A stretch of DNA of 64,000 nucleotides from Gorsachius magnificus (taxonomy: Eukaryota > Chordata > Aves > Pelecaniformes > Ardeidae), in NCBI GenBank assembly GCA_034008185.1, contig CM067081.1, positions 157,138,258-157,202,257 of the forward strand, given 5' to 3'. Below, one piece after another: positions 29,501-39,106 of this stretch. The position numbers were made by a program, and so were the translations under genes. Position 1 is the first letter of the stretch, and every line of letters begins with the position of its first letter. The notes under the pieces are model-generated. The model was not told where the DNA came from. It saw nothing but the letters and a program-made list of their open reading frames with translations, and ran no database searches.

Positions 29501-32500
29501 TGTAACTTAGTCCAGGGTCCATCATGATTCTTGAAGAAAACCGGTCATACAAGGAAATCATAGGCATCAGAAAAACAAACAACAGAAAAAAACCCCACAA
29601 GTCCATTAATGCAAAGCTGAGAAATAGCTGTGGTGCTGTGACCATGACATCAGGCAATGCCAAAAAACCTGAAAATCTCACATGCCACAAAGCACTGTCT
29701 GAAGAAATGTATACTTCACTGACTTCTTCTCAGCCAGTTAATTAACCTTCGTGGTGGAAGGACATGAGCAGAGCTGGCTACCCTGACTTGGCCAAGAGAG
29801 ACACATATGGCATTCATGGCATGCTGATTTATGTCTTGGTGAGACTTAATGACAGTGGTAAAAGGCACTGGTAACACTCCTCAAAATAAGGCCTCTCAAA
29901 ATGGGCTGTTTGAGTCTTGGTAGGAGCTTAGACTTCAAATGGCCAAACTGGCTCTGAAAAATCATGTTCAAGACATCTACAGATCATGTTATCACGCAGC
30001 TACTGTGAAACTCTTAAGAATGTCATTTTGGGCTGAGGGGAGTGGCCTGAACCTCATGATGCCAACTTCAGTTAACCACTGAATGTGCAGCCAGTGTTGT
30101 GGAAACTCCAATATCCTTTATCTCTCTGTGTGTGTGTGAGGGGTATCAACTCCCTGACTTTTGGTAACAGTTGACAGATAATATGAACTGAGGTCAGTAT
30201 TTCCAGTGCAGAAAAAGGGTCTGCGTGACCCTCTTCCTAATGTCCCCTGAGAGCCGCGAGGTTCACGAATGAGATGGCATTGGTGAGGATGGGGAAATCA
30301 GCCACTGATTGGGCCAGAGAAGAAGTTCTGGAGTCATGATCTGGCAAAGGTCATAAGCTCAATTGAGACGAAGAATTAAAGATCCCATTAACTGAAGCAG
30401 AAGTGGTGGAGCTGATTCTGACCCTCTTTTTTTAAGCCTTCAGTAAGGTACAGGCTGGGGGGCAACCTGCTGGAAAGCAGCTCTGCCGAGAGGGACCTGG
30501 GAGTCCTAGTGGATGACAAACTGACCATGAGCCAGCAGTGTGCCCTTGTTGCCAAGAAAGCCAATGGCATCCTGAGGCACATTAAGAGGAGTATGGCCAG
30601 CAGGTCAAGGGAGGTTATCCTCCCCCTCTACTCTGCCCTGGCGTAGACCCCACCTGGAGTACTGCATCCAGTTCTGGGCTCCCTGGTTCAAGAAGGATGA
30701 GGAACTACTAGAGAGAGTACAGAGGAGGGCAACAAAGATGATTAGGGGACTGGAGCACCTCTCCTGTGAAGAAAGTCTGAAAGAGCTGGGCTTGTTTAGC
30801 CTGAAGAAGAGAAGACTGAGAGGGGACCTCATCAACACATACAAATATCTTAAATGTGGATGTCATGAGGACGGAGCCAGACTCTTCTCAGTGGTGCCCA
30901 GCATCAGAACAAGGGGCAATGGGCACAAACTGAAACATAAGAGGTTCCAGTTGAACGTGAGGAAGACCTTCTTTACTTTGAGGGTGACAGAGCACGGGAA
31001 CAGGCTGCCCAGGGGGGTTGTGGAGTCTCCTTCTCTGCAGATATTCAAAACCCGCCTGGATGATGTCCTGTGTGACCTGCTCTAGGTGATTCTGCTTTAG
31101 CAGGGGTTTGGACTAGATGATCTCCAGATGTCCCTTCCAACCCTTGCCATTCTGTGATTCTGTGTACTGATAGATCTTGGGCTTGGAGTATTTTCCACTA
31201 TGAAATACAAGCACTTTCACTCCTCAGGCCATGAACTGTACCAGTCAGGAATAAATTAAGCAACAGGTCAACACAAAAAAAAAGTAAGGTAAAAGTCAAA
31301 AACATTCATGCCTGACAGTAAAGGCAGTGAGGTTTAAACACAAAATATTGTTAAGAAACTCAGAAAAGTAGGAGCATTAAAATCAACCAGAAAACAAGAC
31401 TGAATATCTAAGGCTGCCATTGACAAAAATACAACAAAACATGTAAATTCTTATGTATGAAAGAATGGATATGAGGCAAAAGTAATCAATTTCTATAATG
31501 GGCATGACACAAGCAAACCTTCATATGACTGCTAAGGTTATGTCTATTACGGTGTGCATTTGGGCAATAACTCAATATAAAATGGCAATGAAATTTATTA
31601 ATGACAGAAAGGTGGGAGACCCTGCCAATACAAAACATTGTAATATCATACAAAAACTGGATGACCTTGAGGATTACAGCAATGAAAATGATTAAATTCA
31701 ACAGTATAAATGCAAGGTCATGCAGTTATGGACTAATAATATTCCTGCCAGAAGATGGGAGTGACAGCTGGAAATAACACAAAAGGAGAAATACTAGGGC
31801 ACAGTCACTGATCACAAAGTGACTGTAAAGTCTAAATCTGATGCTGCTAGGAAAATAAGCACATATAAACTTAGGAAGTTTCAAGAGCAATTTTCAAGGG
31901 AAATAAGGAAGTGCTATCATACAAAGCCATACTGAGGTCTCATCTGGAGTTATATACACCTTTGACCAAACTTTTTCTAAAAAGATTCATTCAAGCAGGA
32001 ACAGGCAGAGAGAGGGCGCCTTGCTGGAGAATGCAAAAATTATCTTACAAAGGAGAAACACTGCATGAGGCAGTGTCATACAGATACCCAGTTCAGATAC
32101 CAGAAATAGTTTAGCCACGTTATTTGAACATTCTGTTGATGATAGTTAACCCCACACAGAGAAAAGATATTTGGTAAGGTAATCTGGCTTGCTTAGGCTA
32201 AAAAAATGAAGGGATGGAACATCTCCTGAGTTGTAGAAAAGAACTATGACAAATACATAACAAAGAAGACATAGAGAAAGCCTAGTTATGCTGTGCTACA
32301 GTGTTGACACACGTAAAAAAATAAGCACACCCAAAAGAGCCCACCACAACAACAAAAAAAAGGAATAAAATTATTTAGCCAGAAATCTACAAAACAGTTT
32401 CTTACAGTTTGATCAACAAAGGTCTGGAGTAGCAATGGGAGCAATGCTTCATTTTGGTGCCACACAAATGGTCTTTAGAAAAATGTGTTCAAAATATATA

Positions 32501-35500
32501 CATTCTGTTAGCCTATTCAAACTCCATCAAGGCCAAAGAGATCTGTCCATGTTACAGAATACACATGTAAATCTCAAATATCTACTTTATCTTTTCTGAA
32601 TGATGACACAAAAGAGACCAAAGAAGTAAAATTTTGAGGGGTGGAGATTAGAAGAGGGTCTCCTTTTTAACTTTGCTGATTTAATAACAGATTTAAAGAG
32701 CCCCTGTAACAGCCAGATTAAGCCATAAACATAAAACACTTGTGTTCCAAAGATTTGTTTTCCTTTTGAAATATTTACAACATGGATCTGAAGAGAGAAG
32801 GGGAAGAGAAAGTTACTCACAGCAGTTGACAGCCTCGATGCCAAGGTCATTTCCAAATTTCCTTTCAGACCAAGAAGTGCAGGAACCAAGATAAAAACTT
32901 CAGTAACATTCTTGAACACATCCCAGTGCTATTTAAAGGATATAGTGGGAAAAAAATAATTGAAAAATTCTCTTTAGATCAGCTGCAAAGTATTCAAAAA
33001 ATTCTGTAACTCATAACTTAAGCCTCTAAAAAAATCAATATTTTTGTATTAGACCTAAAAGTCTAAAGCCAGAACTGTTATCTACCTAGATAAAATAGAT
33101 TTATGACTGCATATTACTACTTCAAAGACGAGAGTACCAAAAGCAAGACGTACAAAACTTGGCTTTAGAACAAACCTAGCTAAAAAAAAAAGTCATTAAT
33201 TTGAAGAGAGGGTTTTAATGACTTTAAAATAGTACCAGGTGCTATGACTGCTCTTGAATTCTGCTCTAAATTTACAATAATATTTTCATCATTTCCCTTC
33301 CAGCTGTGAGAAACCTCAGATAAAAACAGAAAGGAATTTGTTGTCAAACGGACAGAGCCTGTAAGTGAAAGATGCTTCTCTTAATTCTTGTATTTCTAAG
33401 TGTGAAATTTAGAAGTGTACAGTTTTCCAAAACCCAGATTTTATAAAGCAAAGAAAGACAAACTCTCCCATATTATTTTGTGTGTGCTGACTTCTCAGCA
33501 CAGAAATGCTGTGCTACTTATGTCTGTCAATCCATGTATTTAATTTGTAATCATCAACTTTAACTGAACTAAACTAACAAAACTGTAAATTGTCTTTGTA
33601 TTCAGGACTTTGCAATTATTTAAATTATTAATTTAATTTTAAAAATTATTCAATTATGAAATGTAAACAAGATCTCAGAATTTCCTACGTGAAGTTATGT
33701 AAGTATTCACTACTGGGAAAGAATAGCCATTAAAAGGTTTGTAAAAAAACAAGCTTAGAATGCTTTGTTGTCTTCAAATTTTCATTTTCAAAACATGTTC
33801 TGTCAAATTTCAATATCCTGCTGACATCACACTTTAATGATTAGTTTAAGGTGAAAAAAGATAGTACTAATACTAGCTATTTATTTTTGCCTTTGTATCA
33901 CACCTCTCTCACACATGGTGAGCTGGACCGGGAAACCAATAAAGATCAGACGTAATAGAGAAGGAAAAATGAAGATATATGTCAATCCAGCTCAAAAAAC
34001 AGCTACACAAATACTTACATTCCCTTAAGGGAAGGAAGGCAAGGTGAAACATTGAGTTGGAAGCCAGTAGTGGCAGTAGGCACAACTGCCTCTTTTGACT
34101 GATCATTATGCTGTATCATGAAGTAAATTATATATTAACGGAATATAAACAAAGCATCTGTACAAAGAATAAATTGGTAAGATGTAAATGAACAAAGCAC
34201 AAAACTGAGGTAAAATAGTGCAAGGAAGCAGTAAAGTTTGCATGTCAATTTTTGTTTTCCTTTTTCTTGATGTATAAAAGTGTCTTTTCACTGCAATTGA
34301 TTGAAGTCCAAGCTTCCTTTACTCTCTCAAGACTTTGAGTGACAAAGATGGTCCCCTCTTACTCTACATTTGTAAACTCTTTAAGTGTAGCTAAAGAAAA
34401 CCCTAAAGCTGAATGAAACAAAACGAAATAAAAAAAGATTAATTTTTCTACTGTCTTTCAGTTTGAATACTGTGGTTATTTAATATTTTTGAAATTTTTT
34501 TTGATTCTACTCATACAGGAAGAGAAAATCCATGGGGTTTGTATTTATAAGAAATTTCTGGTTTTCAAAAAGCAGAAATTAGGTAGCAAATAAAAGTAAA
34601 TATAGCCTTCAAAATACAAAGAGAAGGCAAGAAAATAGGCTAGTCAAATAGACCTTTCTTAACTGTTACTTTCTCCACAATTTTCTTCAAATATCACTGT
34701 ACAAAGAATTATTTCATATGCAACTGTTACTTTTAACTCCATTGAAATGCTGCTGACATCTACAGCTGTGTTAAGCTAGAAACCAGTCCTAAAAACATTC
34801 TATATCTGTAGGGTCTTAGTGACACAACATTCCAGAACAGGTTTTAAAAATATTAAACTTAAATCTTAGAATTCAGAACAAATTCTATTTTATCTTAACC
34901 CTAAATTACTATCATCAGTTAAATCTGCAACCACAAACCAAGATAATCTGGCTTCTCTGGACCTATTACAATTATATTTCAAGGTGGACATGACTTTGTG
35001 GCCCTGTTCACACCACTCATGTTTGTAATTCCAAGTGTTCAGTATACCTAATATTATATAAAAAAGTCACTTCCATACACCTGAATATTCCAAAAAGCTC
35101 TCAATCGCTTCATATGAATTTCATATAACATATGAAGGTAACACACATTTTCATATACCATATGCAGTATCATGGACCAAATCTACATAGTGTTTCAGAA
35201 ATTGTGTAGACTCGAAGCATACAAGCAGGTGAGAGAACGCAATAAATTCTTCTAATCTTTTTAAACTCCTATGTATTGCGGCATCATGGTTAATTACAAA
35301 TGCCACTTGACTACATATACATTTACTAGTGTCAACAGAATTCTGCATCATTACTATTTTTATATCCTTAGTTAAAGCAGAAGATAACGATTTTATTCAC
35401 CAGCTTACTGTGGCTAAGCAACAACACTTACCAAGACCCAAATAAGTCCAAATTAAACATTGGAACAGTTTAAGATGAGGTTTGGGAAAAGGAGCTCATA

Positions 35501-36180
35501 GTAGCAGAACCATAAACAGACCTAATTACTCCTCAATATTGTAAACATCTACAATATCACACGTTAGAATTATAAATCCCACAGACTACTTGTTAAAAAA
35601 AAAATCTTCCAAAGCAAATACTAACCTGTACAATATCCAATACCATGCCAGCAGAAACTGTTCCAAATCCTGCTAGCAAAAATGGTACGAGTATTTGTAA
35701 TGCCATAACACTACTTGATTCTTTGGGTTGTTTTCTACTCCCTTCCACAATGATATCTTCATTACTTTCAGTAGATAGGTTGTCTTCCTGCAACATCGCA
35801 TCTGTTTCTGAAGTGTCCATTCCATCACAGTAATTATAACTGGTAAAATCATCATATTTAGGGCTACAGCTAGATGGGCTGTGTCCATTACTACCATGAA
35901 AACTTGCTTCTGAGAAGTGATGGTACTCTGTGTGTTGTTCAGACCTAACATTAAAATTGTGTCCTGCCTGTTGTAATCCATCTTGCCAGACACCATTCAC
36001 TTTTTTATGCCTTTCATCCTGGTTTATTTGGTAAACAACAGGAACCATACTCAAAAGCAGTCTCAAAAATTTATCAGACTGAATCGTGTTAAGATTTATG
36101 GTCCAGTTTACAAAACCTTCTCTGTCATGAACTTTGTTATTTGTTTTGGAGATGGTAGATCTGCCTTTACAGTTAGTCAT
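8424..36180 (-). CDS. SLC41A2: SLC41A2 magnesium transporter, coding span in window (7 exons, 3' end missing)
   Basis: This is the coding span of solute carrier family 41 member 2, a multi-pass membrane protein of the MgtE-related SLC41 family that moves Mg2+ and other divalent cations. The seven exons join without a frame break into about 418 codons: 36180-35626, 32928-32821, 23446-23375, 22497-22353, 20491-20345, 9191-9044 and 8503-8424. All the introns between them are GT-AG. A soluble N-terminal region of about 160 residues is followed by hydrophobic segments. The family signatures are [17 protein letters not shown] near residues 200-217 and [14 protein letters not shown] in the fifth coding exon. 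The human protein has about 573 residues, so roughly the last 150, including the later membrane segments, are outside the left edge. I did not find them in bases 1-8423. Synteny with NOPCHAP1 and ALDH1L2 supports A2 over A1 or A3. Confidence 0.96.
8504..9043 (-). other. SLC41A2 intron, nothing recognised
   Basis: This is a 540-base GT-AG intron between two SLC41A2 exons. I see no repeat or regulatory element in it. Confidence 0.8.
9044..9191 (-). CDS. SLC41A2: SLC41A2 sixth coding exon
   Basis: This 148-nt exon reads [39 protein letters not shown] and [10 protein letters not shown]. It ends two bases into a Ser codon before a GTAAGT donor. Four copies of a 5-bp repeat (AAAAC on the plus strand) lie just upstream of its acceptor, at 9211-9230. 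Confidence 0.97.
9211..9230. repeat. (AAAAC)4 microsatellite at an SLC41A2 acceptor
   Basis: Four perfect AAAAC copies on the plus strand (GTTTT on the minus strand) form the upstream part of the pyrimidine tract for the SLC41A2 exon that starts at 9191. Confidence 0.9.
12170..12746 (-). mobile_element. Solo LTR of an avian endogenous retrovirus, with 5-bp target duplication
   Basis: The 577-bp element begins TG and ends CA and is flanked on both sides by GTAGA (12165-12169 and 12747-12751). Read on the minus strand it starts TGTCCTGGTTTCAGCTGGG and ends TTAAACCATGACA, matching an LTR type I recall from many bird genomes. Its likely poly(A) signal ATTAAA is at 12307-12302. The CRE-like site is degenerate and no TATA box is seen. 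A 5-bp duplication fits ERVL-type (class III) integration but does not prove it. The orientation is the same as SLC41A2. No internal viral genes are present. Confidence 0.92.
14815..15260 (-). mobile_element. Old CR1 3' fragment
   Basis: The stretch resembles, in reverse complement, the end of ancient amniote CR1 elements. 'TCCAGTATCCTGT' lies at the 3' end, and further on are 'AGTTCCACATCTCAATC' and 'TGTGTAAAGAAG' from the decayed RT C-terminus. It is highly diverged and the limits are approximate. Confidence 0.65.
15459..16743 (+). mobile_element. Probable 5' LTR of a truncated endogenous retrovirus
   Basis: The tentative limits are TGTGGTGG at 15459 and GCAACA ending at 16743. Support comes from the primer-binding-like site three bases later, AATAAA at 16305-16310 and 16689-16694, and text I associate with avian LTRs (AATAAACCTTAGGCTGCTGC). 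An AT-rich TA repeat (16087-16143) lies inside. No target duplication or 3' LTR was found. The left end is the least certain part. Confidence 0.55.
16087..16143. repeat. TA-rich simple repeat
   Basis: Runs of TATATA, an ACACA stretch and AAAATATATA repeat over about 57 bases inside the probable LTR. It is likely polymorphic. Confidence 0.8.
16747..16766 (+). other. Putative retroviral primer binding site, serine tRNA type
   Basis: TGGCGTAGTCAGCAGGATTC begins with TGG, the complement of the CCA tail. It differs at one position from the complement of the 3' end of a serine tRNA as I remember it. Its place just after a probable LTR end is what a retroviral leader requires. Leader-like sequence may continue to about 17105, with no gag reading frame. 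Confidence 0.6.
20025..20036. repeat. Run of 12 C
   Basis: This is a homopolymer of 12 cytosines in an SLC41A2 intron, likely unstable and prone to sequencing error. Confidence 0.9.
20345..20491 (-). CDS. SLC41A2: SLC41A2 fifth coding exon
   Basis: This 147-nt exon starts with the last two bases of the shared Gly codon and reads [19 protein letters not shown]. It continues with [20 protein letters not shown] and ends GLYTCL before a GTAAGT donor. The NPDN-ATP-AASFGD block is a strong SLC41 hallmark in a membrane segment thought to line the ion path. Confidence 0.97.
20492..23374 (-). other. SLC41A2 introns flanking the fourth coding exon
   Basis: Introns 20492-22352 and 22498-23374 are AT-rich. 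An A run lies near 21666-21678. No repeat family or gene is recognised. Confidence 0.7.
22353..22497 (-). CDS. SLC41A2: SLC41A2 fourth coding exon
   Basis: This 145-nt exon begins [19 protein letters not shown] and ends with [15 protein letters not shown] plus the first base of a Gly codon. It holds one complete hydrophobic helix and the start of the next. The acceptor is TTTTCTAG and the donor GTAAAAG. Confidence 0.96.
23375..23446 (-). CDS. SLC41A2: SLC41A2 third coding exon
   Basis: The exon has 24 codons in phase 0, reading [12 protein letters not shown] then [12 protein letters not shown]. The acceptor is TTTTGACAG and the donor GTAAATA. It is a short loop between membrane segments. Confidence 0.95.
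25165..26613 (-). pseudogene. CR1 reverse transcriptase reading frame
   Basis: The frame has 482 codons with the non-LTR RT signature: [53 protein letters not shown] and the catalytic FADDTKLSG. The frame starts inside the coding region, where it is separated from the upstream endonuclease part by a frameshift. It has no host function. Confidence 0.92.
26580..27626 (-). pseudogene. CR1 endonuclease and linker reading frame
   Basis: The frame has 348 codons beginning [17 protein letters not shown]. It includes [12 protein letters not shown] and the SDHALVEL motif of the apurinic-type endonuclease C-terminal half, then the linker to RT. It is cut at its start by an in-frame stop upstream and at its end by a frameshift. 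Confidence 0.9.
30445..31166 (+). mobile_element. CR1 LINE 3' fragment
   Basis: It contains RT C-terminal coding with [22 protein letters not shown] text near 30485-30540, then [20 protein letters not shown] at 30738, and ends in CCTTCCAACCCTTGCCATTC at about 31150. Its subfamily differs from that of the 25-kb copy. It is antisense to SLC41A2. Confidence 0.92.
31540..32220 (+). mobile_element. Very old CR1 RT fossil
   Basis: The diverged sequence keeps the outline of the RT C-terminal half: CATTGTAATATCATAC, CTGGATGACCTTGAGGATTA, AAATTCAACAGTATAAATGC and GAGGTCTCATCTGGAGTTAT. There are many stops. It resembles the amniote-wide old CR1/L3 group rather than the younger avian copies nearby. Confidence 0.65.
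32821..32928 (-). CDS. SLC41A2: SLC41A2 second coding exon
   Basis: The exon has 36 codons in phase 0, from [12 protein letters not shown] to ASRLSTA. The acceptor reads TTTAAATAG and the donor GTGAGT. It carries the SLC41/MgtE signature [17 protein letters not shown]. Confidence 0.96.
35626..36180 (-). CDS. SLC41A2: SLC41A2 first coding exon, residues 1-185
   Basis: The ATG at 36180-36178 opens 185 codons and the exon ends with CAG before a GTTAG donor. The N-terminus starts [12 protein letters not shown] and matches my memory of vertebrate SLC41A2, including [19 protein letters not shown] Ser/Asp/Glu-rich cytosolic tail follows, and the first membrane helix [20 protein letters not shown] lies near residues 160-182. 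The start has A at -3. An open stretch continues 10 codons upstream in frame but has no ATG, so this ATG is preferred. Confidence 0.97.
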
Positions 36181-36369
36181 AGTGCTACAGAAGTATAGGT
36201 TGAAAAGCACTTTGTTCTTCAGATGTCAGTGAAGAGATCTTGTAGATGAGTCATGAAGTGCCACACTTGATGATTTTAAAACAAATAAACCAAAATGATC
36301 TTTTTTTGCATGCAAAAATGTTTTTTCATTGGTCTCAGATCTCCAACAATTCCATAAGCAAGACTGGAT
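36181..36369 (-). other. SLC41A2: SLC41A2 5' UTR part of the first coding exon, with three short uORFs
   Basis: A good acceptor, TTTTTTGCAG, ends at 36370 on the minus strand and starts an exon with a 189-nt leader before the ATG at 36180. The leader contains three complete upstream ORFs: 36355-36335 (6 codons plus stop), 36329-36276 (17 codons plus stop) and 36254-36219 (11 codons plus stop). All terminate before the main start. The exon limit is inferred from the splice consensus. Confidence 0.7.
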
Positions 36370-38814
36370 CTGCAAAAAATTAAGTAGTATATATTCAAGC
36401 TTTAAAATATTTTAACTCCACACAAGACATAAGATACTGGCTTAAATTTTCAGATCACCCTGTATCTTTCCAAAGCAAGTATTCGTAGAAATGCCAATCT
36501 CCTCCAGCATTCAACTGCCTAAGTTGAAAGAAATTAGAAGGTAAAAAGGGAAAGTTGGTGGGTGAGGAAGTTTCACAAACCAGTGTACTTTCCAGTGAAA
36601 GAGAGAGACAGCAATGTGTACTGTAAATGAATTGGTGAGCTTTTGCCTTTTTAAAGCCCAGGAAGTCAAACTCTTCAGGCTTTGGAAACCCAGGAAGTCA
36701 AAGTCTTCAGGCAGATACTGTGTGTAGCCCTAGGCTTCCAGTGCCCTTGAAAACAGTAGGTCCCCAGAGAAACATATTTCTGCAAGGTTCAAGGGTATGG
36801 ACAAACGGAACCCACATGGTGCACTGCAGGGCCACTGTTGTTCCTCCCACTCTATGCTAATGGCAAGGAGCATGGAAAACATAAGGAAAAAAACCCCTAA
36901 CTATCAAAATGCTATCAGACGTGATAAGCTCAAAGCAATATTCTGTGCGGCAAAGGCCTTATGTGTTGACAGTCCCTGCCCTCCGTTCCCATAAAAAGAT
37001 GGCAAACCAATATTGATATGTACAACTCAAAAGCATGCTAATTTAAAATCATAGTAACTGAATTTTCTCTGAAGCAAGCATACAATTATGTTAAATATAG
37101 AGAGCCACTATATACATAATAGAACTGGACATTTTTTCATAAAATACTACAATATCAAGGAAAGGAGACAGTAATGAAATTCAGACCAATTAGTCTAAAA
37201 TAGTTTAAATTAGTCTAATTTAAAGATAAACCTGAAGTACTATATTCATAAATACAGCATATTAAAATTTAATTAAATTTAGAAAAAAATGCTAGAGGTT
37301 AGGATAAATAAAATTAAATTATTTGATCAATATTAACACTTGATGTGGTCAGTTTGGTTTGCTTTCTGCAAATCATGAAAATACAATATACCTTTTATGT
37401 TTAATGTGATTTAACGTGCATTTATTTCTACTTTGAAATTTCCATTATGGTAGAAAATTAAACAATTATATATTGGCAGCCTTAACTCATTTGACATTTC
37501 CTCCATCAGAAGCCACTTTACCTTCCTCTTCTTTAGTTTTTATGTTGTGATAATAGTTACTGTAATTCACTGAAAGAACAAGAGTTTTCATTTGACTTGA
37601 AGCTTTGTTGACTTTGGTATTTATTACTAGACTCCATGAATACAGGTAAATGATTGGCATAAACAAAGAAACAAAGGTCAGACAGACCCCACCAGCATGA
37701 TGTGGGATAACACAATTCCACAAGCTCAAGACACTGTATCTATACAAAGCTGGGAAAATGTATTTTTATAGACTGCAGGAAATACAAATAGTTTAGGGTT
37801 AGAGGATTTTTAATCTACTTTTCCTAAGAAAACAAGGCTCCTAAGATCATATCATTTATGTTACAACCTCTGTATTTCCCCTCCCTCCATTCCAATGTTT
37901 TTAAGTCGTCCAATATTTCTGGAGCAATTTCAGATAGATTTGACAGAGAGTAGAGATGTCAAAGCTTTTAGTAACTAACAGCCTTACAAGAGATTCAAAT
38001 TTGCGCCCTTGCTGTAAGGCATCTTGAAATATTAGTTAGGATAATTCACTCATCTACAGCCACAGAAAGTCCACTTTAGAAGTCCTGCTGGTTACAGAAT
38101 TACTCATTTTGGTTTTGTGAGTGAAGAAACGGCTCAGACACAACACAAAGATTTTCCCTCTATCAGTGGCTTTATCCAAGGGAACTCTGACCATGAAATG
38201 AATGTGTAAAAACTGACAATGGAGTTTATCGCTTGATTCAGAAAGAAGTCAAGTTCGGCAAGAAAAAGCAATCTTTTTCCCACAATACCAACAGAGGAAT
38301 TTAAGTAACCAAGATTCCTGCAATATCTTTTGCCGCTCTGTAGTGGATTGTTCTACGTTGAACCTTTTAGTATAAATGTGTAAAAACTCCCCGGCCTCAA
38401 TTCTGGTTTCCACACACTTTAATTAGCAGTAACAAATCGACTTGTGCTGCTATCCCAGAGGAGCTCTAACCACAGGCCAAAATGTTGCTCTGTTAAATGC
38501 TACAAAAAGACAGAACAAGAATAGGCAATTTTGTTTCTTCCTGGTCCAAAGGTGGCATTATCTAAGTAGAATAGAAGAAACGGTGCATAACAAAAGACAA
38601 GCAGAAGCAGATGTGTCATTAAACTAGCAAGCTAACTATTATCAACTTTGATGACAACAGCAAAGAGCTTTATAGAAAGATTAAGAGGAATAACAGAGAG
38701 AAGTTCATGGAAGTTGAGAAAAACTAAAATTTCAGGAAGGGGATAGCCTAGGGTGCTGAAGGTTGCCAACTGATTTATGACAATGGGAAGTGGCATGCTA
38801 CTTATTAAGCTTGC

Positions 38815-39106
38815 AGAGGTCGTAGTGAGGTGGATGTTGGTCTCTTTTCCCAAGTAACAAGCGATAGGACAAGAGGAAATGGCCTCAAGTTGCACCAGGG
38901 GAGGTTTAGATTAGATATTAGGAAAAATTTCTTCACTGAAGTGGTCACCGGGCACTGGAACAGGCTACCCAGGGAAGCGGTTGAGTCCCCATCCCTGGAG
39001 GTGTTTAAAAGATGGGCAGGTGAGGTGCTTAGAGACATGGTTTAGTAGTGGACAGTTGGACTCAATGATCTTAAAGGTCCTTTTCCAACCAAATGATTCT
39101 ATGAGA
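38815..39106 (+). mobile_element. CR1 LINE tail
   Basis: A 290-base 3' fragment contains GACAAGAGGAAATGGCCTCA, TTAGATATTAGGAAAAATTT and the CR1 end TTTTCCAACCAAATGATTCT. It still reads [20 protein letters not shown] over a short frame. Confidence 0.92.

Larger units (their letters stand above)
23447..35625 (-). other. SLC41A2 introns around the second coding exon
   Basis: Intron 23447-32820 carries the long CR1 (25063-27868), the CR1 at 30445-31166 and an old CR1 at 31540-32220. Between 28000 and 30430 there is unclassified sequence that may be further decayed repeat. Intron 32929-35625 shows nothing recognisable. Confidence 0.7.

Noticed and set aside
29750..30430. Possible third LTR-like stretch before the 30-kb CR1
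   Set aside because: Some text resembles LTR sequence, but I found no TG/CA ends, target duplication or poly(A) signal arrangement to support it.
37487..37747. 86-codon minus-strand ORF with hydrophobic residues
   Set aside because: It lies in the first SLC41A2 intron and has no recognised homology or gene context.
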